The notes under the pieces are model-generated. The model worked only from the letters and a program-made list of their open reading frames with translations, was not told the DNA's origin and did no database searches. Position numbers and translations under genes: made by a program. Source: Acidobacteriota bacterium (GTDB taxonomy: Bacteria > Acidobacteriota > Blastocatellia > Pyrinomonadales > Pyrinomonadaceae). From it: a DNA stretch of 64,000 bases. Of this stretch, positions 44,105 through 51,701 are shown piece by piece (position 1 is the first letter of the stretch; every line of letters begins with the position of its first letter). Location of the stretch: positions 62,001-126,000 of the forward strand of contig JADKEF010000003.1 of assembly GCA_016718135.1 (NCBI GenBank), written 5' to 3'.

Positions 44105-44511
44105 TAAAAGGCCTGTTGATCGCGATAACCTGCATTCTGGCTTCAGCTTGTGGCCCTGACGACCGCATTCTCAAATCGGGCAAGGAAACGCCTGCTCCGT
44201 CGAATGTCGAAGCGTCAAAGCCGACGTTTGAGAAAGAGCTCGATGAAATTAAGTCGGCGGGATTTACGTTTGTTTACGTCCTACGGCGTAAGGACGGGCA
44301 GAAGCTTGACGCTGAGGATCGCGGCGTCATTCGGCTACAAACTGCGGACATGAACCGCCGCATAACCGCCGACGAGGATAAAGCCGTGATAATCGGTAGC
44401 AATTATCAGTTGCCTTCGAAGAATATGATGACCATTCTTGACCGATTTGCGGTTGAGAATCATTCGCTGCCGGTGCCCGCCGTCGATGCGAATTCAAACG
44501 CGAACAAATAG
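44101..44511 (+). CDS. Lipoprotein, unknown function
   Basis: The 136-residue protein starts with a lipoprotein signal (KGLLIAITCILASACGPDD); the lipobox LASAC gives a lipidated Cys17. The rest is charged and includes VYVLRRKDGQKLDAEDRGVIR, a mixed helical/strand sequence with no recognised domain. The start ATG overlaps the stop of the STT3-like gene (ATGA at 44101-44104), so translation is coupled and the two products may work together. It is followed by a membrane permease 18 bases later. Confidence 0.75.
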   Translation: MIKGLLIAITCILASACGPDDRILKSGKETPAPSNVEASKPTFEKELDEIKSAGFTFVYVLRRKDGQKLDAEDRGVIRLQTADMNRRITADEDKAVIIGSNYQLPSKNMMTILDRFAVENHSLPVPAVDANSNANK

Positions 44512-44528
44512 GGTGTATATTTATTGAG

Positions 44529-45746
44529 ATGTCTGCCCCGATGCCCCCTGACAATCAGAACGATCTGATCGAGACGCCGCCTGACGTAAAGAAACGCAGG
44601 GCTCGTAGCGTGCACTTTGACGCTGCGACGCCGCCGATCCGGTCGATCGTGCGGGTGGTTGTCGTCACGCTGCTTTTGCTGCTGGTCGCGGGATATCTGC
44701 AGTCGATAATTACCGCTCTCTCGTATCTGTTCTTTCTGATCGTCCTCTCCGTGTTTTTCGCATATCTGATCGATCCGATAGTTAAACTGATCCGGCGTCC
44801 ATTTAAAGAGCGGAGCATCGACCGCTGGATGCCGCGTTCGCTGGCGATACCGCTTGCGTACATTATCGTCTTTACGGTACTCGGCATAACTATCGCAAAC
44901 ATTGCTCCGAGGGTGGTAGATCAAGCCAAAGAGTTTGGCACCAACCTGCCCGCGTACGGCCAGGCCATTCGCGAACGCTCGAATGACCTCAACCGCCGTT
45001 TTGACCGGCTCCGAATCCCGGACGAGGTGCAGGGCGAGATCAACAAGAAGGTCGCCGATCTAGGCACCAGCATTACAACATCGGTCGGCGGGTTCGTCTT
45101 GAGTCTGTTCTATTACCTGCCATGGCTCATACTAGTGCCGATACTCGCGTTCTTTTTTCTTAAGGACGTCAACCAGTTTCGATTGGCGATCCTAAGGATG
45201 TTTCCTGTCGGCCCGCTACGATATCGGGCAGAGGTCGTTATGGCAGACGTCAATACGACGCTCGCCGCATATACTCGCGCACAGTTAATATCGTGCTTCC
45301 TGATCGCGACGATCTGCACCATCGGCTTCTATATCTTCGGGTTGAAGTACGCACTGCTGCTGGGCATTTTGGCTGGCATCTTCGAGTTCGTACCGTTGCT
45401 AGGGCCGTTGACAATTGGCATTGTTGTCATCCTTACCGCGGCAGCGTCGGATGATCCGTGGAAGGCTCTCTATGCAGCTATTTTTCTCATTGTACTGAGA
45501 ATTATTCACGATTACGTCACCTATCCGCGTATCGTTCGCGGCGGTATCCATTTACATCCGCTTGCCATCATTCTGTCAGTACTCGCCGGCGAGCAGATCG
45601 CGGGCATTCCGGGCGTTTTTCTGTCGATACCGCTAATTGCCATCGGCACCGTCGTCTATCGTCACATCCTCGAACATCGCGGCACTCGCAGTCTCGTCTC
45701 AGGCATCATCGAGGATGCCGATAGAGACTCTCAGGAGGCAGTCTAA
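44529..45746 (+). CDS. AI-2E family transporter (PF01594 type)
   Basis: The 405 residues have about eight membrane segments. Signatures include IVRVVVVTLLLLLVAGYLQSI, FAYLIDPIVKLIRR, and a helical periplasmic region (EFGTNLPAYGQAIRERSND) with long soluble helices, followed by the C-terminal GILAGIFEFVPLLGPLTIGI, a family hallmark, and RIVRGGIHLHPLAIILSVLAGEQIAGIPGVFLSIPL. The family exports or permeates small molecules, among them AI-2; the substrate here is unknown. A small membrane protein follows at once. Confidence 0.9.
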   Translation: MSAPMPPDNQNDLIETPPDVKKRRARSVHFDAATPPIRSIVRVVVVTLLLLLVAGYLQSIITALSYLFFLIVLSVFFAYLIDPIVKLIRRPFKERSIDRWMPRSLAIPLAYIIVFTVLGITIANIAPRVVDQAKEFGTNLPAYGQAIRERSNDLNRRFDRLRIPDEVQGEINKKVADLGTSITTSVGGFVLSLFYYLPWLILVPILAFFFLKDVNQFRLAILRMFPVGPLRYRAEVVMADVNTTLAAYTRAQLISCFLIATICTIGFYIFGLKYALLLGILAGIFEFVPLLGPLTIGIVVILTAAASDDPWKALYAAIFLIVLRIIHDYVTYPRIVRGGIHLHPLAIILSVLAGEQIAGIPGVFLSIPLIAIGTVVYRHILEHRGTRSLVSGIIEDADRDSQEAV

Positions 45747-45747
45747 T

Positions 45748-45876
45748 ATGTCATCACTAGCCTGGCTCATCGCCTTCTTCTTCATCTTGCTGTTTGTCAG
45801 CATTCTGGTCTATGTGCTCGTAGTACGAAATTTCTACTGGGGCGATAAGAAAGAGCCACCAACAAAAAAACGCTAG
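45748..45876 (+). CDS. Small single-membrane-span protein (42 residues)
   Basis: A strong ribosome binding site, AGGAGG at 45733-45738, precedes ATG 45748. The product is one hydrophobic helix (LAWLIAFFFILLFVSILVYVLVV) with a basic C-terminal tail (KKEPPTKKR). It is directly downstream of the permease and likely co-transcribed, perhaps as a regulator. It overlaps the end of the convergent lpxK by four bases. Confidence 0.65.
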   Translation: MSSLAWLIAFFFILLFVSILVYVLVVRNFYWGDKKEPPTKKR

Positions 45877-46868
45877 AGTAACGCCGCGAATACTGCCGCG
45901 TCATCAATCTCGATCTCGATCCCGACAACGTGTCGCGGCATCTCAAATTTCAGATCTGATAATTTAACGTCATCTTTCGGGGTAGTCAGCAATGCTTCCG
46001 CCCCGCACGCCCGAGCTTCCGATTCGATCGCATCAATGTCCTTTTGAGCGTATTGGTGATGATCAACAAACGTCCTCATTCCTATGACGTCCATGCCCTC
46101 ACGTCGGAGCTGTTCATAAAAACCCTCAGGATTTCCAAGTCCGCAAAACGCAAAAGCACGCTTTCCTCGAAACTCGTCCGCATTCACGATATTTGTCATC
46201 GCCGTAAAAACCGCCGCCGCAGAATTCAGATCTGAAATTTCAGATCTCAAATTTGAGATATCATCCACCAGATCAGCCCGCGTAATAACAACGATGTCAG
46301 CACGCCCGAGATTATGCAGCGGTTCACGCAAGCGTCCGGCAGGAAGCATGCCGCCGGACCGCAGGCTGCCAGCCTGCGTGTTGCCGCCAGGATTCGTCGC
46401 ATCGATACAAACAATATCCAGATCACGTTTAACCCGCCGATGCTGAAAGCCATCGTCCAAAACAAACGCCGTCACGCCAAATTTTCGCTTTGCCCATTCG
46501 GCTGCTGCGACCCGATCAGCGTCAGCAATAACAATGGCTTTTCCAAGAAGCTTCTGTGCAAGTTCAAATGGTTCATCGCCGGAATTTGCGGGATCGGAGA
46601 GGATCGTCGACCCATCAGAAACAAGCACGCGTTTCTTACTGTCCTTTCGGCCGTAACCACGCGTCAATATACAAACAGTTTCGCCACGCTCTGCAAGTTT
46701 CTCTGCAACATAAGCTACCAGCGGCGTCTTGCCCGTCCCGCCCGTCGTGATATTTCCAACACTTATAGTCCGCGCACCGAGATCATGCGTCTGAAAAACG
46801 CCCTTGTCATAAAGGCCGTTCCGGACGTCCATCGCCTTGCCATAAATTGAGCTAAGGAGGGAAAGCAT
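45873..46868 (-). CDS. lpxK: Tetraacyldisaccharide 4'-kinase
   Basis: This inner-membrane kinase phosphorylates the 4' position of the lipid A precursor. The Walker A loop GNITTGGTGKTP is at about 39-50, and TRGYGRK, DDGFQHRR and DATNP...LLPAGRLREPL are family blocks. In this copy two stretches are lengthened: residues 161-173 (GGNTQAGSLRSGG) between DATNP and MLPAGRLREPL, and 203-217 (DISNLRSEISDLNSA). Both are encoded by palindromic repeats (46360-46378 and 46228-46257). Overall length is 331, normal, and the kinase core is intact. With lpxI it shows that lipid A is made. Confidence 0.94.
   Translation of the reverse strand: MLSLLSSIYGKAMDVRNGLYDKGVFQTHDLGARTISVGNITTGGTGKTPLVAYVAEKLAERGETVCILTRGYGRKDSKKRVLVSDGSTILSDPANSGDEPFELAQKLLGKAIVIADADRVAAAEWAKRKFGVTAFVLDDGFQHRRVKRDLDIVCIDATNPGGNTQAGSLRSGGMLPAGRLREPLHNLGRADIVVITRADLVDDISNLRSEISDLNSAAAVFTAMTNIVNADEFRGKRAFAFCGLGNPEGFYEQLRREGMDVIGMRTFVDHHQYAQKDIDAIESEARACGAEALLTTPKDDVKLSDLKFEMPRHVVGIEIEIDDAAVFAALL
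46228..46257. repeat. Palindromes AGATCTGAAATTTCAGATCT and CTCAAATTTGAG inside lpxK
   Basis: A 20-base perfect palindrome (46228-46247) is followed by a 12-base palindrome (46246-46257). A related piece, TCTCAAATTTCAGATCTGATA, lies near 45941-45961 in the 3' part of the same gene. The palindrome encodes lpxK residues of the type NLRSEISDL. Confidence 0.8.
46360..46378. repeat. Palindrome CGCAGGCT-GCC-AGCCTGCG inside lpxK
   Basis: A perfect 8-base stem with a 3-base loop lies in the DATNP-LLPAGR region of lpxK and encodes part of the extra loop QAGSL. It resembles REP-type elements that normally lie between genes. Confidence 0.75.
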
Positions 46869-46898
46869 CGCCTAATTATCAGCTATATTGCCGCCAAA

Positions 46899-47002
46899 AA
46901 CTATCCACTAGCCACTTGTTAGTAATTCACTGAAGTGGACGAATCTTACCCGAAGAAGATTCGATCATTCAGTGGGTAATTGTTAGTTTTAAGTGGATAG
47001 TT
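46899..47002. repeat. Nested inverted repeat overlapping the trpD stop codon
   Basis: The outer arms AACTATCCACT (46899-46909) and AGTGGATAGTT (46992-47002) are perfect. Inside, CACTGAA pairs with TTCAGTG (46928-46934, 46968-46974), and GAATCTT pairs with AAGATTC (46941-46947, 46956-46962). The outer right arm overlaps the stop codon (47001-47003) of trpD. No T-run follows in either direction. Confidence 0.8.
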
Positions 47003-48083
47003 ATTTCTTACTCGTGACCTGAACAAGCCTTTCGAGCTTATTCTGCGCCATTCCGCTGTCGATGGATTGTTCGGCGAGACGGGCGGCGTGCATTGGGTCT
47101 TTGGCCATTCCGCCGACGAAGAGGGCGGCGGCGGCGTTTAGGACGACGAGCGAGCGTGCCTCGTCGCGGCGTTTGCTTGATAGGACTTCGCGGATGACCG
47201 AAGCACTTTCCTTGGCGGAATTGGTTCTCAAATGCGCGATCTTTCCCGGTTTCAAACCAAAATCAGCCGGAGTTATGGTAAAAGGACGAACCGCATTGCC
47301 ACGGACCTCCGCGACAAATGTCTTGCCTTCCAACGTGATCTCGTCGAGGCCGTCTTCGCCATAAACGACCCATGCGAGATCTGGTTTCAGCAGCGAAAGA
47401 GCCCGTCCGACCGGCTCGATCAACGATTTGTGCCAAACACCTATAACCTGTCGCGTCGGAGCTGCCGGGTTTGCGAGCAGGCCCAAAATATTGAGACACG
47501 TGCGAATGCCGAGTCGGCCGCGAGTGTCAGCGAGACGTGTTAGCGTCGGGTGAAATTTAGGAGCGAATATAAAACCGAGTCCGGCTCCGCTAAGGCTTGC
47601 CTGCGCGATCTCTGGTTCATTCGCTGCCTTTATGCCAAGTTCACCGAGAACATCCGCACTGCCGCTCTTGGTCGAAATGCCTCGATTACATTGCTTTGCA
47701 ACTACCTGCCCGGCTCCCGCTGCGACGAGCGCAGCGGCGGTCGAAACATTGAATGTCTTGGCCAGCGAAGAGCCGGTTCCCGCGATATCGACCGCATTCT
47801 TAGGCGACCTGACCTTTATCGCAGCCTTGCGTATGACACTCGCCATGCCCGCTAGTTCTTCGTGTGTCTCGCCTTTGGCAGTCAACGCAGTCAATGCGGC
47901 TGCGATTTGGATCGATCCGACCTGGCCGCCTGTCATCGCATTGAAGAATCCGACGGCATCGTTAAACGAGAGATCTTCCCCACGCATGAGGCGGGCTAGA
48001 TACGGGAATAGCACCGTCTCCGCCTTTGCGTTGGTCGCGGTGAGCGGGGCAGATTGGAGCCAGGATGTTTTTGATGCGGACAT
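47001..48083 (-). CDS. trpD: Anthranilate phosphoribosyltransferase
   Basis: The 360-residue protein makes phosphoribosyl-anthranilate in tryptophan synthesis. The family's KSGSADVLGELG and the N-terminal all-helical domain (EDLSFNDAVGFFNAMTGGQV) are normal. The PRPP-binding loop, normally GTGGDG-x-x-T, reads GTGSSLAKT (102-110), and the Mg/PRPP motif normally KHGNR reads KQCNR (130-134). These changes could mean altered affinity or a divergent TrpD2-like enzyme; Lys and Asn/Arg are kept. It lies 22 bases after the trpG stop on the same strand. Confidence 0.88.
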   Translation of the reverse strand: MSASKTSWLQSAPLTATNAKAETVLFPYLARLMRGEDLSFNDAVGFFNAMTGGQVGSIQIAAALTALTAKGETHEELAGMASVIRKAAIKVRSPKNAVDIAGTGSSLAKTFNVSTAAALVAAGAGQVVAKQCNRGISTKSGSADVLGELGIKAANEPEIAQASLSGAGLGFIFAPKFHPTLTRLADTRGRLGIRTCLNILGLLANPAAPTRQVIGVWHKSLIEPVGRALSLLKPDLAWVVYGEDGLDEITLEGKTFVAEVRGNAVRPFTITPADFGLKPGKIAHLRTNSAKESASVIREVLSSKRRDEARSLVVLNAAAALFVGGMAKDPMHAARLAEQSIDSGMAQNKLERLVQVTSKK

Positions 48084-48105
48084 ATTTAACTAAAGTCGTA
48101 AGCCG

Positions 48106-48669
48106 CTAGAGTTCGAGGAAATTCTGTAATAACTTTTTGCCATGCTCGGTCAGAATCGATTCCGGATGGAACTGCACACCCTCGATCGGCAGCTCGCGGT
48201 GACGAAGCCCCATCACCAAACCGTCTGGCGATTCGGCCGATATTTCGAGTTCGTCCGGAAAACCATCTCGCTCCACGATCAGCGAATGATATCGCCCGGC
48301 TTCAAAATTATTTGGGATATCGCCAAAGATCGTTCGCCCATCGTGAATTATTTCAACTGGTTTACCGTGAACCGGCTCGGGAGCACGCACTACCTTTCCG
48401 CCAAAATACTGCCCGATCGCCTGATGACCGAGGCAAACTCCGAGGATCGGTAACCTCGCGGCAAAGCGTTCAATAACCCCGAGAGAAATACCCGCGGTGT
48501 CCGGAGTTCCTGGGCCGGGCGAGATCAAAACCCGTTCGGGCTGCATCGCCTCGACCTTGTCGAGCGTGACCTCGTCGTTGCGAACAACACGCATTTCCGC
48601 CCCGAGCTCGCCCAGATACTGAACGAGATTGTATGTAAAAGAGTCGTAATTATCGATTACCAACAGCAT
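48106..48669 (-). CDS. trpG: Anthranilate synthase component II / aminodeoxychorismate synthase glutaminase
   Basis: The 187 residues are a class I glutamine amidotransferase. The nucleophile Cys79 lies in GVCLGHQAIG and the other triad residues His168 and Glu170 in VQFHPES. SPGPGTPDTAG (about 50-60) is the oxyanion-side block. It supplies ammonia to the synthase component I, which is not in this window. TrpG also serves as PabA in many bacteria, so the symbol is by context with the adjacent trpD. Confidence 0.92.
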   Translation of the reverse strand: MLLVIDNYDSFTYNLVQYLGELGAEMRVVRNDEVTLDKVEAMQPERVLISPGPGTPDTAGISLGVIERFAARLPILGVCLGHQAIGQYFGGKVVRAPEPVHGKPVEIIHDGRTIFGDIPNNFEAGRYHSLIVERDGFPDELEISAESPDGLVMGLRHRELPIEGVQFHPESILTEHGKKLLQNFLEL

Positions 48670-48767
48670 CAGATTTGTTTTGCAAAGAAAATGACCGAAA
48701 TGCGTTCTTTGTTTACTATCGAACGCTTTAAATCTATCATAAACGCTACAACTCGGAGGCCGAACTC

Positions 48768-50573
48768 ATGCCGCGAATACTTTTACTCTCACTAATTCTC
48801 TTCTCCACAATTTGCGCCCTCGGCCAGAATCCGAGCGATCCAAAGAAAACGCCTGAGCCAGAAAAGCTCACCGAAAACGCTGTCGAATTCCTCCGCGAGA
48901 CGTCGCAGGATCTCGCTCGGATGCGTTCGGTCGAGAACCGCATCAGCTTTAGCGCCGAGATGGCATCGCTGATGTGGTTTCACAACGAGAAAGAAGCGAG
49001 GGCGATGTACGCGACGACGATCACTGATTTCAAACAGCTGCTCGGCCAGCTCGATGGCCAGATGAATACCTTGGACGTCCCCGCGGACGAAGACGGCGGC
49101 GGCGGCATGGGCTTTCTCTTCGGCGGAGGCGGCCGTACGCCTGTCGAACGAAAGTTGCGCATAGCGATGGCCGTTCGCCAGCAGATCGCCCTGAGCCTTG
49201 CCGAGCACGATCCTGAAACCGCGTACGCCTTCTTTTACGATACAGCCTCTCTCATCACAAATGCCAAGTTTCGCAAGGATACCGAGCAAGCTGACAAGTA
49301 CTTTGAACTACAACTCATAAAACAGATAGCCGAGACCAACGCCACGATGGCGGCTAAATTCGGTGCAAATTCTATAAAGGACGGGATCGATGGTAACCAT
49401 GTCGAGCTACTGAAAAAGATCTACGCAAAGGATGCCGATAAGGGAATCGAGTTTGGGGCAGCCATACTCAGCAAGGTCAAATCCGGGAAAAATTCGGTGA
49501 AAGGACTTTATGTTTTTTCGTCGCTGCTCAATTACGGTGCAGATATTCTGGAGGCTTCGAAAAAACCTAAGGGTAAAAAAGCTATCTATTCACAGAGCGA
49601 TCTTCGTGACATCGCTGAGGCTTTTGCCCAAGTGATCTTAGACGGCGACGATGAGGAGGCTAGCTATTCGGGCATTGGCTTTGCGGAGCAGATCGGAAAA
49701 TTTGCGCCGGGGCGGGCGGCTCAGATAAAGGCAAAGTTTCGCAAAGAATCCGGCACTTCGACAGGAATCGGAACCGGTGTCGGTTATGGTTCGGCAAATA
49801 CCGCGGCCAATGCAGTTCGGGTCGCCGGTATGGCAAATGGTGCAAACACCAACACCGGCAACACCGAGGCTGAACAAAAACGCCAGGCCGAGGAAGCGAT
49901 GATGAAGGACGTGATGGCTCTGAACAAATCCGTCCCAAAAGAAGAACGGGACAAGATCACAGCCAAGGCCCGCAAGATCATCTCCACAACCCCCGGCAAG
50001 GATAAGAAGATCACCGCTCTCAGCCTGCTCGCCGCTCAGGTCGCAAAGGCCGGTGACAAGGAACTCGCCGACGAGATAATGCGTGACGCCGAGCGTCTGA
50101 TCAATCCACAGCCGAAGAATTATCGCGATTTCCTCTTCACGTGGCTCGTCGCGAGCGGTTACGCCGAGGCCAATCCGGACAAGGCTTTTCCGATGCTCGA
50201 AGACGCGATCCTGCGGGCAAATGAGACGATCTCAGCCTTTGTAAAGGTCGCCGAGTTTATCGATGTAAACGAAGAAATGATCGATGATGGCGAGGTCCAA
50301 GTCGGAATGTTCGGCGGCTCGATGATCCGTGGGATGACCCAGGAACTCGGCATCGCGAACACAACCTTGATCTCGCTCGCCAAAGCGGATTTCGTTAAGA
50401 CCAAAGCCCTGACCAACAGTTTCGATCGCGTCGAGGTCCGCGTCCTCGCCAAGATGTTGATCCTGCGTGCGGTGCTCGACAAGAATCTTAAGAACAAAAA
50501 ACCGTCGGATGGTTTTGACCGTGAGGACGACGCCCTTCTGGCGCCGATGCCCGTACTGCCGGAACGTCCCTGA
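48768..50573 (+). CDS. Secreted protein of unknown function, about 600 residues
   Basis: The start ATG 48768 follows CGGAGG and gives a signal peptide (PRILLLSLILFSTICALGQ). The rest is mainly helical, with a Gly/Asp-rich patch (DEDGGGGMGFLFGGGGRTP, about 105-123) and an alanine-rich helical C-terminal half. A low-complexity region near 330-370 reads ESGTSTGIGTGVGYGSANTA and NGANTNTGNTEAEQ. The repeated helical hairpin pattern suggests a TPR/HEAT-like scaffold, but no repeat can be proven by eye. Not recognised. Confidence 0.7.
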   Translation: MPRILLLSLILFSTICALGQNPSDPKKTPEPEKLTENAVEFLRETSQDLARMRSVENRISFSAEMASLMWFHNEKEARAMYATTITDFKQLLGQLDGQMNTLDVPADEDGGGGMGFLFGGGGRTPVERKLRIAMAVRQQIALSLAEHDPETAYAFFYDTASLITNAKFRKDTEQADKYFELQLIKQIAETNATMAAKFGANSIKDGIDGNHVELLKKIYAKDADKGIEFGAAILSKVKSGKNSVKGLYVFSSLLNYGADILEASKKPKGKKAIYSQSDLRDIAEAFAQVILDGDDEEASYSGIGFAEQIGKFAPGRAAQIKAKFRKESGTSTGIGTGVGYGSANTAANAVRVAGMANGANTNTGNTEAEQKRQAEEAMMKDVMALNKSVPKEERDKITAKARKIISTTPGKDKKITALSLLAAQVAKAGDKELADEIMRDAERLINPQPKNYRDFLFTWLVASGYAEANPDKAFPMLEDAILRANETISAFVKVAEFIDVNEEMIDDGEVQVGMFGGSMIRGMTQELGIANTTLISLAKADFVKTKALTNSFDRVEVRVLAKMLILRAVLDKNLKNKKPSDGFDREDDALLAPMPVLPERP

Positions 50574-50601
50574 GCGAATTCTTGAGAGTCTTTCGCACTG
50601 C

Positions 50602-50679
50602 GGCGAGGGCTATGCCTCGCCGGTCAACTGCCTGTCATAGTTTTCCCAGCCTTTTCGCACGGAGTGCGAAAAGGCTGGG
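50602..50679. repeat. Two hairpins, one with a 16-base perfect stem
   Basis: GGCGAGG and CCTCGCC (50602-50621) flank GCTATG, the same theme as 27774-27792. CCCAGCCTTTTCGCAC and GTGCGAAAAGGCTGGG (50645-50679) form a 16-base perfect stem with loop GGA. Beyond them lies a GGCGAGGCGTAGCCATCGCC sequence (about 50698-50720). The gap of 204 bases to the next gene holds no ORF. Confidence 0.8.
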
Positions 50680-50777
50680 ATTCTTGGTGTAGCCATCATC
50701 GGCGAGGCGTAGCCATCGCCGCACTGCGATCAGGCAAGGCCTTAAGATGCGTCGCCGTTGGCGACAAAACCTTAGAT

Positions 50778-51560
50778 CTACATTAAACTCGTCCCCAATA
50801 GCCACGAACCACCGTCAACCACCAACGTTACGCCATTGACGTAACTCGCCGCGTCCGACGCCAAGAACAACGCCGCATTCTCGATGTCGACGATCCGTCC
50901 GAAGCGTCCCACGGGAATTTTTCGCACTAGTTTGTCTTTTAGCTCAGGCATCAGCAGGCGTTTCATTCCCTCGGTGTCCTCGATCGGGCCCGGGGCGATG
51001 CCGTTGACGCGGATGCCGTGGCGGCCCCATTCGACGGAGAGATTTCGTGTGATCGCGTCAACGCCGGCCTTGGCGGCTGAGACGTGGATCTGCATCGGTG
51101 TCGCTAGATAATGCAGTGTCGCCGAAATATTCAGGATCTGGCCTTTCGATTTTTTGAGTTCGTCGAAGGCGGCCCGGCAGACGTTGAATGTTCCTTTCGT
51201 GTCGATATCAACCACCGTCCCAAAACCGTTCGGCGAGAGTTGGTCGGCCGCACACAGGAAATTACCTGCCGCACCGTTCACAACAATATCGATCTTGCCG
51301 TAATGTTCGGCCGTCTTGGCGATCGCCGCCTCAACAGCTTCGTACTCGCGAACGTCCGCCGCGACCGTAAAACACTCGCCGCCGAACGCCTCGACCTCGG
51401 CCTTCATCGCCGCGAGATTCTCTTCCTTGCGGCTCACGATCGCCAGCTTAGCCCCATGCTCCGCAAACGCCCTCGCCACGCCGCCCGTGATCCCCGTCCC
51501 GCCACCTGTGACGAACGCAACCTTGCCCTGTAAGATGTCTTTATTGAATACTTGAGTCAT
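50778..51560 (-). CDS. 2,4-dienoyl-CoA reductase-like SDR
   Basis: The 260 residues begin with the SDR cofactor motif VTGGGTGITGGVARAFAEHG. The active-site region reads ISATLHYLATPMQIHVSAAKAGVDA, in which the usual YxxxK is replaced by HxxxAK, as in DECR2-type dienoyl-CoA reductases that act without the classical Tyr. NGAAGNFLCAADQLSPNGF and APGPIEDTEGMKRLL are also DECR-like. It would reduce 2,4-dienoyl-CoA with NADPH in beta-oxidation of unsaturated fatty acids. Substrate inference is from the family. Confidence 0.87.
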   Translation of the reverse strand: MTQVFNKDILQGKVAFVTGGGTGITGGVARAFAEHGAKLAIVSRKEENLAAMKAEVEAFGGECFTVAADVREYEAVEAAIAKTAEHYGKIDIVVNGAAGNFLCAADQLSPNGFGTVVDIDTKGTFNVCRAAFDELKKSKGQILNISATLHYLATPMQIHVSAAKAGVDAITRNLSVEWGRHGIRVNGIAPGPIEDTEGMKRLLMPELKDKLVRKIPVGRFGRIVDIENAALFLASDAASYVNGVTLVVDGGSWLLGTSLM

Positions 51561-51590
51561 ATTGGTTGAATGGATTTTAGCATAGGAAAT

Positions 51591-51701
51591 TAACCACAGA
51601 TGAATACGGATAAACTCAGATGTAAGAAAGTTGCTGTGAGCCGGACACGTCCCAGAAGTCTGTTTTTCCTATCTGTGTCCATCTGTGTTTATCTGTGGAT
51701 A
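51591..51701. repeat. Imperfect inverted repeat around the start of the next gene
   Basis: The left arm TAACCACAGATGAATACGGA (with the following AAACTCAGATG) at about 51591-51622 pairs with the right arm ending in ATCTGTGTTTATCTGTGGAT at about 51669-51700. Left and right arms match with a few mismatches over 30 bases. The left arm contains the start codon of the following ORF and the right arm encodes its hydrophobic leader. Confidence 0.7.
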
